A stretch of 64,000 bases of DNA from Urophycis tenuis. Its lineage: Eukaryota > Chordata > Actinopteri > Gadiformes > Phycidae. A model generated the notes under the pieces. That model ran no database searches. It saw only the letters and a program-made list of their open reading frames with translations, and was not told the DNA's origin. Where the stretch lies: contig JAXIVH010000019.1 of assembly GCA_036785325.1 (NCBI GenBank), forward strand, positions 7,874,065-7,938,064. The letters are read 5' to 3'. Below are positions 8,286 through 19,403 of the stretch, piece by piece (the first letter of the stretch is position 1; every line of letters begins with the position of its first letter). The position numbers and the translations under genes were made by a program.

Positions 8286-11089
8286 TCACAACCACATATC
8301 TGAGACTAATAACATTTGCAAATTGTAAGTTGTTGTTGTTGTTGTTCTATGAAACATACCAAGCCCTCTGCTAACTTGCTTCTGCAACAGCTCCTGGGTT
8401 GTTGGGGCAGGGACACCTGATAGGACGCCAAGTCTTCTTGGGTCCTCTGGTCTTGAAGGTCTGCTCTGTGCCATCCCTGTTGGGGCAGCAAGTCTTGCAC
8501 GCAGGATGGCACTTTGAAGGTCGGGGATATAACTGTAGTCCTTATCCACCTTCACAGTGTACAGCCTCCATGTTTTGGACCTTTTGTTGTGTAGCTTCCC
8601 ATACCTGGCATAAAAGATGAGTTACAAATCAGTTTTGCACAAGGTAAAGATTTGTAATAAGCAACAGTTTTTTGTCTAACACATGTTGCAACAGTGAATC
8701 GCCGAAGAACAACAGAGATCTTTCACACATATGTAATCACATTCACTTTATCAAAGGGGCTGTCAAGAGTCTTTCAAGTACATTTATGTAACTACATAAT
8801 GTAGGGATGCTTAGAAAAATACATACTGAATTGAGCCATCCTTATTTCTCTTGGCTGGTCTATGGACGTGATGATTGTAGTCCAGGCCAGCCAACAAGGT
8901 TCGGGCTTCATATACAGCTGGGGAGAAGCTGAAGCGCTTGCTGGCATACATTAAAATGTGATTGTGAAATGACTCCAAGTCCGCAGTTAACCTGAGGGTG
9001 AAATGTCAACAATACTCATAAGCCTATTTACCTTCACCTAAAACACTAATACACCCACTCCCCATTTAGAATACCAAAGGGACATTATTATAGAGGAAGT
9101 CATGTGAATATTTGCAGGTGTACCTGAAACGCAGATACTTGTCGATGTTCTTCAGCCAGTGTGCATCAAGAATAATTTCCCGCAATCTCTGATGTGACAA
9201 ACTGCCCTGTTGTATCCAGTTTTTCTCTCTGCTGTCCTCCAAAGGGCCGTGGTGGCAGGCACCAAGGACCCACTCCTGTGACGTGGTGCAGGAGTCCCAT
9301 CCACAGGTCCTGAGGAGAAATAGTTACAAAATTACTCTAAATAAGGGATCTCACAAACACAGTGTGCACAATGACTAGTCTGACAAGGGGTCCAAGCTGT
9401 TGGCCAAAGTAGAGATTGTTCAAGACATAAAATGACAGTTGGTTATTATTATGACTGTGTAACCCATGTTACAGTTCATATTACTACTCCATTCAGAAAC
9501 AACAGGCAAATTACATCATCTGTGATGGGTTACTTACCATTAACTCTTTATAACAGGTTGCAGATTTGCAACAATGCCAGAAATGGTTGCAGACATCCTT
9601 GTAAGTAAGTCGGAGCATCCCTTTTGCTGTCGTGCCTGGACATTGAACAACAAAGGTTTTAAAAGGATGTCAACAAAAGTTCATATCAAAAGGTTGATGT
9701 AGGTAACGTACAAAGCATACAATTGGAAAGGAGATCCAGAACATACCGCCACAAGTCTTTTTTTCAAGTTCTTTGATCCATGCCAGATGTCTAAAGAATG
9801 GTGTATGCCACTGTCTTTGAACGGTCCTTTATCTAGGGTTGAAAAAAGAAATCATGGTAAATAAACCAATGGACAATCATAGCAATATGGTGATGCATGT
9901 AGTGTAGCAGAAATGTATCAGAGCTGTGAAATCCTACAGAAATTACATTAGACCCACTTACTGAATAGGGCTGCTATTTGACTGTGGGCATCTGTGCAAA
10001 CTTCGGTCACATTCAGCTCCTGACGAAGTGTCTCCAAAGTACGCACAAAGCCCTCCTTCTCCATGAGTACAGAGTTTCTTTGCGTCTCCCGCTTGTCAAG
10101 GCTCACCATCGATATTATCTGCTTGGATGAGTTGTCCATGGCTGTGTATGTGCAGTATTGTGCACAAAACCCTGGACTATCCATTCGAGCATCACCTTAG
10201 AAAAGACAGGAGAGAAATATTTACTTCATGTTTGTGCGCATACGCATGCATGTCTGAATGCGTGTATATGTGTGTGTGTGTCAAACTCACCAAGAACTAC
10301 AACAGGCCCTTTTGGCTGAAGCTGGGTGATCACTTTGGCTCTCTTCTCATTCCAGAACTCCTTTATACTGTCAACACAGAAGGAATCCTGGATCCTGAAG
10401 AAATTGGACCTCTCGACCATCCCCATATTCATGAACTTAAAAAGTAGTGATGTCTTGGCATAATTGTTGCCTGAAAGCAGTATATTGGTTGCCAGCATAA
10501 AATCTCCAACCAACATCCCATACTTAAAAATGGGCGTGAGGACCATCTCCATACGGAGTGACCCTGAGGACACATCTAAAAAACACAAACCAAAAAAAAA
10601 AAAAGTTTAGGACATTTCTGAAAGCAGTCCCTTCCCCATATGATCAAAAGATAAATCAGTCAAAGTAATTACCAAATCACCCATTCAACAACAGCTGCTG
10701 TGCCTCTGGATTTGATGTAGATTTCAAATGGTGCTTAATGTGCACAGCACTGTTGCTTTGTCACTGGGTCTTTTGCTGTGCACTTGGACATTGGTAGGAC
10801 TATGTACTCCGCAAGCTGCCTCAGACAATCATGGTAGACGATTGATGCTGGATGGCCTATAACATCATCGTCCACAATGATTTTAATTGCCTCTGGCAAT
10901 CGTGGCTCTTTGCTAGTCGAATCATGGGAGGGGTCAACAGCATCATGCACTGACTCCTCCATGCTGACAACTGGCAGTGACTCCAAACATATGTTTGTTG
11001 TCAGAGAACCACCGGTCCTGTAGTAGAAACAAGAAATACAGAAAATAAATTTGAAGAACAAAAAATAAATAAATGAATAAAAATAAAGT

Positions 11090-14000
11090 TCTTCGGCATG
11101 ATGGCGCCAGTGTGCTCGTCGGCCTGCCGTCTGCTCTGTGAGCTCTTACCTGTCCGTCTGAAGTTTTGTCTGCTCCTGCTTCTCCTCCTGCTGCACTGGA
11201 AATACTCCGCTGCTCTTCTGATCTATGATCGCCAGTCATTGCTCCACATTAAGAACTCACTGGACCTTTTTACCAGTGCTAATCCTGCCGTTCATCATCA
11301 CCGGTTTCATCCCACGTTTATCCAGCCGTCCCTGGAGTGCATACACCAGCTCTCTTGCTGCTCTGCCCACCGCAAGAAGCGTCGTAAGCGTCGGGGCAAA
11401 CGTGGAGGTCTTCGGGTGAAAATCAGGAGCTGGGCGAGATTTGCCCACTCGCAGTCAGGACTAGGACCTCACCTGCGCCACGCCCTCCCCTTAGGCCGCG
11501 ATGACATCTTCCTGACTCGGCGCTCGTGGGATCTGATCTACTCCTGTCATGTCTCTGCTGCTCCACCGAAGTCCTCAACGCCCGTCTTCCCCGCTCGACC
11601 GAGGCTACGCATCCGCAGTGGTGGAATAAACCCCCGAAACATTCGCTCGTTGGATTACTCGCCATGTCATCAAGCCGCAGCTCACTTTGTGGCTAAGGCA
11701 GCTCTTGTCAACTGCAGGTCGGTGCTAAGTAAGACTTTCATATTGAACGACTTTCTCTGCCGTCACGACCTGGACTTATTGTTTCTAACGGAGACCTGGA
11801 TTGTTGCCGGAGTTGGTGAGTCTGCTGCCTTCGGTGAACTGTGCCCCACAAACTGTTCATTTGTTAGTACCCCGAGACGCGTTGGAAGAGGTGGGGCGTA
11901 GCTCTTGTATACAACAATGCCGTGAAAATCCGGTCGCTTCCAACAGAGACTTACTGTACTTTTGAACTTCAATGCATGACAGTGGAATCTAAAACAAACT
12001 CGCTGGTGTGTGTGTTGATTTATAGACCTCCTAAGCCAGACAAAGATTTTATTGCTGAATTTTCAGGCTTCCTCTCTCATTTTGTGTCACTGCATGACCG
12101 CTTACTAGTACTGGGTGATTTTAATATTAATGTATGCTGCCCAGATAAACCAATGGTAAAAGAGTTCTGTGATGCTGTGAATACATTTGGTCTCACTCAA
12201 CATATTGATCAAGCCACCCACATATTAGGTCATACCCTTGATCTTGTTTTGTCCTATGGTCTTTCTGTAGACAATATTATGGTTGAGGAAACGTCCTTCT
12301 CTGACCATCTACCTGTTTTATTTAACTTTGTCATCTCTAACCCTGTGCAGGCGGCTAAAGCTACTGGCCGCTTCTCTCGCTGTATAAATTCTCAGTCAGT
12401 AGCTCAGTTCTCTGACTTTTTTGTCAATAAGGCCATTGCTACTACCATGTCCTCAGCCTCCTCTGCCTCATCCAGCCCAGATGATATTGTTGCTCTCTTC
12501 CACTCCTCCTGCTTAGCCATTCTCGATATGGTGGCTCCTCTTTGTCACAAGCGCCCAAAATTTAAATCTCAAGTCTGGTTAGATGATGCCTCCCGCTCAC
12601 TCAGGCAGGCCTGCCGGAGAGCTGAAAGGAAATGGCTAAAAGACCGTCTTACAGTCTCCCATGACATTTTTAAATCTTTTTTAGCATCCTTCCAGGCAGC
12701 TGCCAAAGCAGCCAGAGCTAAATACTTCTCTGACATTATTAATCAACATGCTAACAGACCCAGAATTCTGTTTCACACTATTAATCAAATCACCAACCCT
12801 CCACTCTCACCTGCTCCCTTCACAAATGCTGATGCTTGTGAGAAATGTAAGAAATGTTTTATTGATAAAATTGATAACATCAGAGCACTGTTCTTTCCCC
12901 CTCCTCTGCCTTCCCCCCCAGTTAAGGTGTCTTCAGGCCATTTATTTACTTTTAGTCATTTCACTGATGTATCACTGGCAGATCTCAAGGACATAGTCCT
13001 CTGTATGAAACCCACATCTTCCCCTGGTGATGTTGTCCCCTCTTCTATCTTGAAAGATGCTTTTGATGTGTTGGGCCCTTCCATACAGCTAGTTGTCAAC
13101 TCCTGTTTGACATCTGGTGCTGTCCCTGCCTGCTTTAAGCATGCGGTGGTCCAACCCCTGCTTAAAAAGCCTAACCTGGATGCAAACTCTTTGAATAATT
13201 ATCGCCCCATCTCTAAACTTCCTTTCCTTTCCAAGGTACTGGAGAAAGTAGTGCTGGCCCAGTTGCTTCCCTTCCTGACTGAGCATAACATCCTTGAGCC
13301 CTTCCAGTCAGTCTTTAGAACACTCCACAGTACTGAATCGGCTCTGCTAAAAGTCACCAATGATCTGCTTCTCACTCTAGATTCAGGTCAAAATGCGATC
13401 CTGGTTCTTTTGGACCTCAGCGCAGCGTTCGATACTGTGGACCACAACACCCTCCTCACCCGTCTTGAGGACTGGGTAGGCATAAAGGGGACAGCATTAC
13501 TTTGGTTCAGCTCCTACCTCAGACACAGAACATTCTAAGTATCCCTTGGTTGCTCCTCTTCCTCCTCAGCTCCTGTTTCCTATGGGGTCCCGCAAGGCTC
13601 CATTTTGGGCCCTTTGCTGTTCTGTTTATACATGCTCCCCCTTGGCGACATCATCCGGCGATATGACATCTCTTTTCACTTCTATGCTGATGACACCCAG
13701 CTATACCTGCCCTTAGAATCTGTTAACTCCATTCAGCCTCTTCTGAATTGTCTCCAGGATATTAAGTGCTGGATGAGTAGTAACTTCCTGCAGCTAAATG
13801 ATGGTAAGACAGAGGTCATAATTTTTGGTCCTTCTAAAGCCAGACCCCTGATTGAAGGACAATTAGCCCACCTCTCCTTTTTTGTCAAGCCACATGCCAA
13901 AAATCTAGGTGTCATCATTGATTCAGAGCTCTGTTTTAAAAGGCAGATTAGCTCTGTTATCAAGAGTAGCTTCCGTCAGCTGAGAATTATTTCCCATCTC

Positions 14001-14773
14001 AAACCCTCCTTGTCTCCCAAGGACTTAGAAATAGTAATTCATGCATTTGTTACATCCCGGTTAGATTATTGCAACTCCCTCTATCTTGGTCTCCCCCAGT
14101 CCCAACTTTCTCGTCTACAATTGGTACAGAATGCAGCTTCAAGGCTGCTTACTGGCACCAAGAAATACCAACACATCACCCCTGTACTGGCCTCCTTACA
14201 CTGGCTCCCCATTAGCTTTAGGATCCACTTCAAAGTCCTTCTGATTGTCTTTAAGGCACTGCATGGGTTGGCTCCCTCATATATTTCAGACCTCCTCCAT
14301 CCCCTCTCAGCATCCAGGTCCCTTAGATCTGCCGACAAGGGTCTTCTCTCTGTGGCCCGCACCCGCCTCAAGCAAAGAGGTGACAGAGCTTTTGCGGTAG
14401 CAGCCCCACGTCTGTGGAATTGTCTGCCCCCAGATGTTAGACTGTCTCCCTCTATCACCACCTTTAAATCAAGACTAAAGACCCACCTTTACTCCTTGGC
14501 CTTCCCTGCTTCCTAGCTGTCCATCTCTCTCCTCTCTTCTTCATATTCAAGTGTCTTCTGTACTGTTGCTATTTATTTGTTAGGGCTGTCTATTTGTCAA
14601 TTGTATTTCTGTATTTGTCTTGCTTACTTTCTCTGTGTTTGCCTTTTTATATTTTGCTGTTCTGATCTGCTTTTATTTTCTATTTTTAGCCATATCCTCT
14701 GTACAGCACTTTGGTCAGTGTAAACTGTTTTAAACGTGCTCCATAAATTAAAATTACTTACTTACTTACTTAC
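11090..14773 (+). mobile_element. L2-clade LINE, near full length, in a transposase intron
   Basis: The element begins near TTCTTCGGCATGATGGCGCC and ends with the L2-type 3' end (TGTACAGCACTTTGGTCAGT ... CCATAAATTAAAA) followed by CTTA repeats. A possible 6-bp duplication TAAAGT flanks it (11084-11089 and 14774-14779). It lies between the transposase exons ending at 14811 and starting at 11017, so it did not interrupt coding sequence. Confidence 0.87.
11098..14516 (+). pseudogene. L2 endonuclease-reverse transcriptase, one frameshift and one nonsense codon
   Basis: The frame opens at ATG 11098 with a hydrophobic, then basic N terminus (RKKRRKRRGKRGG). The endonuclease follows (ALVNCRSVLSK, LFLTETW, LVLGDFNINVC, SFSDHLPV). 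The reverse transcriptase has VVQPLLKKPNLD, NNYRPISKLPFLSK, LLDLSAAFDTVDH, GVPQGSILGPLLF and the catalytic YADD at 13683-13694. The C terminus ends in the usual L2 block (RLDYCNSLYLGLP, HWLPISFRIHFK, WNCLPPDVR, FKSRLKTHLYSLAF). A one-base loss near 11893 shifts the frame after GRGG, and a TAA at about 13537 replaces a probable CAA after RHRTF. Otherwise about 1,140 codons are readable, making this the youngest-looking L2 in the window. Confidence 0.88.
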
Positions 14774-16185
14774 TAAAGTAGTATCAGCTGAGACACAGAA
14801 TAGAGCATACCGCAAACAAACACGAGGCACATAATCATCATCACTGTCGTCACTGTCGGTGTCTACTGTCTTTGTGACATCTTCTTCCAAGGATGACACA
14901 GACTCCTTGTCAGGGTTCCAGGTCTCATTCAGATCCAATGAAGACATACTAAACAGACACAAAGAAAAGAAAAGAAAAAAAAGAGATCAATTACACATTT
15001 CTCTGAATTGTGAACAAAAATATTTCTAAAAACAATACCTTGTGTCCAGCTGTTCAACAGCAGCTTCCTGGATTCTGCAGTCCAACTTCTCAATCCCTTC
15101 TACTGAGAATTCATCACCTCTGTCCAACAGAGAGTAATATTAGAATTTCTTGTCAATACAGTCTATTCACCAGGTGAAATAAATAAACAAAATGTTCCTC
15201 TTACTGACACCAAATTTAGATTGACATTGTGTAAATATACAGTTGTGGATAGAAAGCTATTTATGGAAAGACTACAACCTAGGCATGGATAAGGAAAACC
15301 TTACCATATCCTATACAGGTGAAGTAAACTGTCTTGTGAACAAACCAAAAAGCTTGATCTGGTGTGTACAGCTGGCATTGCCAGATAGTACTTTTAGTTT
15401 CTCACGGCTAGCTTTAGCCCTGGTCTAACAATCAATTTTGACAATAGAAATAAACAACAATCAAAACCTATATCAGTATTACTGCAACATTCTTAGACAG
15501 CAAGCATTTGAAACCTAAGCAATCTAATGTTAGCACGTATATAATGTTGGATAAATACGAGCTAGCGAACAACTGCAAAAGGCAAAACTTGTGTTGGACA
15601 GCTGTAGTAAGCCTAGGGAAGCGGAAATGAGCCCTAAGTAAAACATAAACTGACCAACATATTTTTCAAAACGTTAGCCTACATTGACCATCAAAGAGCT
15701 TGTTGTCAACATAAAGTTCGGATACTCACGGGTCAGAGGGGGATTCTGTCTAAATTGTGGATACGGGTGGAGGAGGGGGTCTCTTGAAACCCTTTTTCAC
15801 GGGTGTAGATGTTATGCCCTTCTCGTAACTAACAAAACAATAAATAAGAGTCATCAAGCTAGTAAATCGTTTAGAAGCATGAAATAAATGCTATAGGGGA
15901 AAAAATCTTCACGGACATATACAAATAACTTTGATTAGCAATTGAAAGCTGTAACGTTGACATACTTCGGTGTTAGCTAACTTAGCAAAAAATGCCGGGG
16001 CATTGCACTTCATCTATATCATTTTATCCTCTCACTGGCTGGATACTTGTAAGAAACGACAACATACTGTCCTAAAGCAATAATAAGTGCTCTCAAACAT
16101 TATAAAGACATAATGTAATCTTACCTATCCAGTAGAAATTGGGCCACCATGGCATCCGTTCGCAGCCCTTGCTGGTCCTTTAGCT

Positions 16186-18873
16186 CAGTGGTTCTCAAAT
16201 GATGGGTACGCGTACCCCTGGGGGTACGTGGAGGTACTGCAGGGGGTACGTGAAGCTTTTCAAAATATCTTTAAAAAATCAGTAGGCTCCTCATAATAAG
16301 TCTTGGGAAAAATTATTTTGTAAAAAGTTTGTGTTCATGCACTGAATTTTATATTCAGTATTTAGTTTCAATATCATTTAAAATAAAATGGACCCCCCCA
16401 CCAAGTTAGTTTGACCCACTGACCCAGCGCACTCGTCAACGACCTGTCGTCATCATCATTACACGGTAACCATGGAGACGTGGCTAAAGCGCAGCAGTAA
16501 TGCTGCTGAAAGTCAAGTGAAAAAGAAGGCAAAACCAGAGCCGACGAAGTACAGAAAGTACATGGAAGAGTATGTTTTAATGGGATTTACGTCCACGATC
16601 TCTGACCCCCCCCAGGCACTGCGTTTTTTTTGCGGGGAGAAATTAGCCAACGCCAGCATGAAGCCGGCACATCTCCAGCGGCATCTCACCACAAAACATG
16701 GATGTCACGTTGATAAGCCACCAGAGTTCTTCAGAAGAAAACTTTCTGACTTCAAGTCATCCCAAGCCACAATGTGAAAAGCCTCCACTACATCAGCCAA
16801 AGCCCTGGAGGCTTCTTACGCAGTGTCTTTGCTCGTTGCTAAAGCCAAAAAACCTTTCACTATAGCGGAAGACCTACTGCTGCCCGCTGCTGTTGTATTG
16901 GCCGAAACTATGCTGGACAAAAAATCAGCGGATACATTAAAAACTGTGCCTCTGTCTAATGACACCGTTTGCCGCAGAATAGATAACATGGGCACAGACA
17001 TTGTCGAACAAGTTGTGGGGAAACTTGGCGACTCCTTTTCACTGCAGCTGGATGAATCCACAGATGTGAGTGGAAATGCGCAACTTGTTGCATTTGTAAG
17101 ATACATTGACACGGACGACATCTGTGAACACATTCTATTCTGCAAAGAAATGGAGGGGCGAACAACCGGAGAGGACATTTTTTATGTCGTTAACATGTTT
17201 TTCACTGAAAAAGCTGTCAGCTGGAAATCCTGCAGCAGCGTCTGCACAGATGCGGCTGCATCAATGACGGGCAGGGCAAAAGGGCTCATAGCGTGGATTA
17301 AAAAAGAAAATCCTGACATCAAGTGGACGCACTGTGTAATACACAGGGAAGCGCTAGCGTCCAAGAAAATGAGCCCTGTGTTGCACGATGTTTTGAACGA
17401 CAGCATTAAAGTTATAAACTTCATCAAGTCAAGGCCACTTAACGCACGTTTGTTCCGCAGCCTCTGTGAAAATACGGGAGCTGAACACACAGAACTGCTC
17501 CTGCATACTGAAGTACGCTGGCTGTCTCGTGGAAGAATACTGAACAGGCTGTTTGAGTTGCGAGCTGAAGTGCACACCTTCCTGACAGAGCACAGATCTC
17601 CCCATGCCACCTTGTTTGAGAACACGGACTGGCTTGTAAAGCTTTGCTATCTGGCAGATATATTCAGGAAACTGAATGAACTGAATATGTCCTTGCAGGG
17701 CAAGGACACCAGCATCCTGAACCTGTATGACAAGGTGGGTGGTTTCCTGAAGAAAGCAGAGATGGGGAAAAGGGCATGTGATCAGGAAGATTTCACCTCA
17801 CCTGCTTTCCTCAACTGGATGCTTTTCTCTCCAATGAGGATGTGGCGACAGCTCCAGTGAAGTTAGCTATAGTGGGACATTTGGCTAACTTGATCAGTGG
17901 TTTTCACTCCTACTTTGCTGACATGGATGAGAAATCTGCACAGTTGGATTGGGTGAGAAACCCATTTCTCTTGTCTGAAGCAAACAGAAGCAAGCTTCCT
18001 GTCACTCATCAGGAAAAACTCATGGAAGTAGCATCTGACCGTGGCCTGCAGATGAAGTTTGGTGCATCCACTCTCACACAGTTTTGGATGTGTGTGAGGC
18101 AGGAGCACCCTGAGCTGGGACAGAAAGCTTTGGAGCAGCTGCTACCCTTTGCATCCACATATTTATGTGAGGCCTCCTTCTCAGCAATGATGCTGATTAA
18201 AACGAAGCAAAGAAACAGACTGTGCCTGGAGAAGAGCTTGATCACTGCAGTTTCCTCCCTGCCACCAAGAATGACAAAGATCCTCAGTGAGGTGCAAGCC
18301 CATATTGCTCACTAAAATGTACTGAGTAAATTTTTTTCCTGTTCATAAATCACTGCCTGTTACATACTGTTCAAATCAAATCAAATGTTCAATGCAAAGT
18401 GGTTAAGTGCAATCTTCTTTTTTTGATCCTAAAAGAGGTAAAGTTAATTATTTTTTGTGAACAAATCTTTATTTATTAAGTTAATTTATTTTGTAAACAA
18501 AATATAATTTATTTGTAATTAAGTTATAGATTTATTTCTGTAAACACATTTTAGTTATGTATTTAATTTTGTACCATGACAGAGACCAATATAAATTACC
18601 AGCGTTTTGCATATTTGAGTTTTGACTGGTTTTATGCCTTCCTGGTGGTCACCGTCGTGTTTTTCTCTTTTGTTTCTACATGCAATGTTTGCAATATGGA
18701 TGTATTTTTCAGGTTCAATGATATAAGTTGTTTGGCTTTAATAAATCAGACAGTGATTTTACAGCACTGTACCTCTTTTTTCTTCCAAAAATGTTTTGCC
18801 TGTGTCAGGGGGTACTTGACTAAAAATATATTTCTAAGGGGGTACATCACTGAAAAAAGTTTGAGAACCACTG
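16186..18873 (+). mobile_element. hAT DNA transposon inserted in transposase exon 1
   Basis: Termini are CAGTGGTTCTCAAA at 16186 and its exact inverse TTTGAGAACCACTG ending at 18873, a common vertebrate hAT end. Subterminal GGGGGTAC repeats occur on both sides (near 16217-16250 and 18807-18844). The flanks are CTTTAGCT (16178-16185) and GTTAGCTG (18874-18881), which fit an 8-bp duplication in which one copy later lost or changed a base. It encodes a BED-finger transposase on the plus strand, opposite to the host transposase gene. Confidence 0.9.
16472..18315 (+). pseudogene. hAT transposase (BED-finger, SCAND3/ZBED/FAM200-like), disrupted
   Basis: The first 101 codons hold a BED-type zinc finger region (YMEEYVLMGFTSTISDPPQA, FFCGEKLANASM, HLQRHLTTKHG). 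The DDE/RNase H-like body follows: LQLDESTDVSGNAQL, CTDAAASMTGRAKG, HCVIHREALASKKM and EVRWLSRGRILNRLFELR. The C-terminal hAT dimerisation region reads LPFASTYLCEASFSAMMLIK. Two lesions are seen: a TGA at 16775-16777, where the frame continues unchanged (probable CGA decay), and a frameshift near 17815-17840 after which the frame resumes at VKLAIVGHLANLI. Full length would be about 610 residues, normal for this group. The order of domains and motif spacing support the call strongly; the exact hAT subfamily is not determined. Confidence 0.88.
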
Positions 18874-19017
18874 GTTAGCTGACGCCATCGAACAAATTCA
18901 GCAGCACCGATGGCCACTCAGGTCTTGCCTCTTTCTTCTTCTGCCTTTTTTTTGGCAGTAGCCTTCTCAAACACCGTCTTTCGTTTTCGGCCTGTTGTTG
19001 GCACCTTTTCTGCCATA

Positions 19018-19382
19018 ATGCTCAAATCGTCGTTCAAATGCTAACTACACGTGCTAGGTCGTCTAATTCTACTTCTGCAATAATCTTAGGCGCTTCTGGT
19101 AGCTTCTGGTAGCTTCTGGGCATGCGCAATTCGTTTACAAAGAAGGGTACACGCACAGGGGGAAGGAGGGGGAGGGACGAGCAGATTGCAGTTTGATAGA
19201 CGCATCAGAATCCAATCATTTTGAACAGTCCGTTCAGTATGATTGGATAGTGTTTTTCCTGGATTTCTCGTTCTAGAGGCCACTAAAACTTTTCATTTTT
19301 GTGTCAAAACTTTTAATTATTTGGTTGCAATGGGGGTGTGAAGAGTATTTCAAGCAATATGTTAAAAAATGTTCCAGAAAAA
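19018..19382 (-). promoter_or_regulatory. Right subterminal region, probable transposase promoter
   Basis: This 5' flank of the minus-strand transposase has no coding frame. It contains a tandem GGTAGCTTCT repeat (three partial copies, about 19092-19120) and a GCATGCGCAAT motif (about 19119-19130), loosely matched on the left side (ATGCGCAATG near 6571). No clear TATA box was recognised. The promoter role is inferred from position only. Confidence 0.4.
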
Positions 19383-19403
19383 GATCACCTACCCAACCTT
19401 TAA
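19383..19403 (-). repeat. Right inverted terminus and TTAA duplication of the 13-kb transposon
   Basis: GATCACCTACCCAACCT ends at 19399 and is followed by TTAA at 19400-19403. The codons then run on as AAT GAC ACC CCA of L1 ORF2. Confidence 0.9.

Larger units (their letters stand above)
8286..19017 (-). pseudogene. Spliced DDE-type transposase of the TTAA element (about 12 exons), disrupted
   Basis: It would cut and paste the element. Exons read from the minus strand: 19017-18874 plus 16185-16125 (exon 1, split by hAT), 15828-15730, 15119-15039, 14948-14811, 11017-10681, 10575-10291, 10195-9962, 9832-9747, 9635-9538, 9309-9124, 8991-8827 and 8604-8286. All have GT/AG borders and matching phases, giving about 740 residues. 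The N terminus is MAEKVPTTGRKRK. Exon 5 into 6 forms a zinc-ribbon-like pattern (SKCTAKDPVTKQQCC ... MCPQGH). Exon 6 has KYGMLVGDFMLATN; exon 7 has GDARMDSPGFCAQYCTYT and CTDAHSQI; exon 8 has HSLDIWHGSKN; exon 9 has NHFWHCC. These supply candidate catalytic Asp residues. Lesions are a TGA in exon 1, TAG in exon 2, TAA at 10735-10737, and frameshifts in exons 6, 9 and 10. The superfamily call (Kolobok-like) rests on TTAA and these motifs from memory. Confidence 0.8.
6449..19399. mobile_element. 12.95-kb TTAA-targeting DNA transposon (Kolobok-like) with two convergent genes
   Basis: The element has imperfect terminal inverted repeats of at least 17 bp (AGGCAGGGTAGGAGATC and AGGTTGGGTAGGTGATC) and sits between two TTAA copies inside L1 ORF2. 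A plus-strand ballast-domain gene starts 217 bp from the left end. A minus-strand transposase gene starts 382 bp from the right end. The two converge at about 7810-8285. An L2 LINE and a hAT element inserted later account for about 6.4 kb, so the original element was about 6.6 kb. The TTAA target, RGG-type ends and spliced DDE-like transposase fit Kolobok; piggyBac is less likely because the ends do not begin CCC and the transposase motifs differ. Confidence 0.85.

Noticed and set aside
11098..11901. Separate ORF1 protein of the L2 element
   Set aside because: The second half already contains endonuclease motifs (LFLTETW) and the stop is due to a one-base frameshift; it is the N-terminal part of one ORF.
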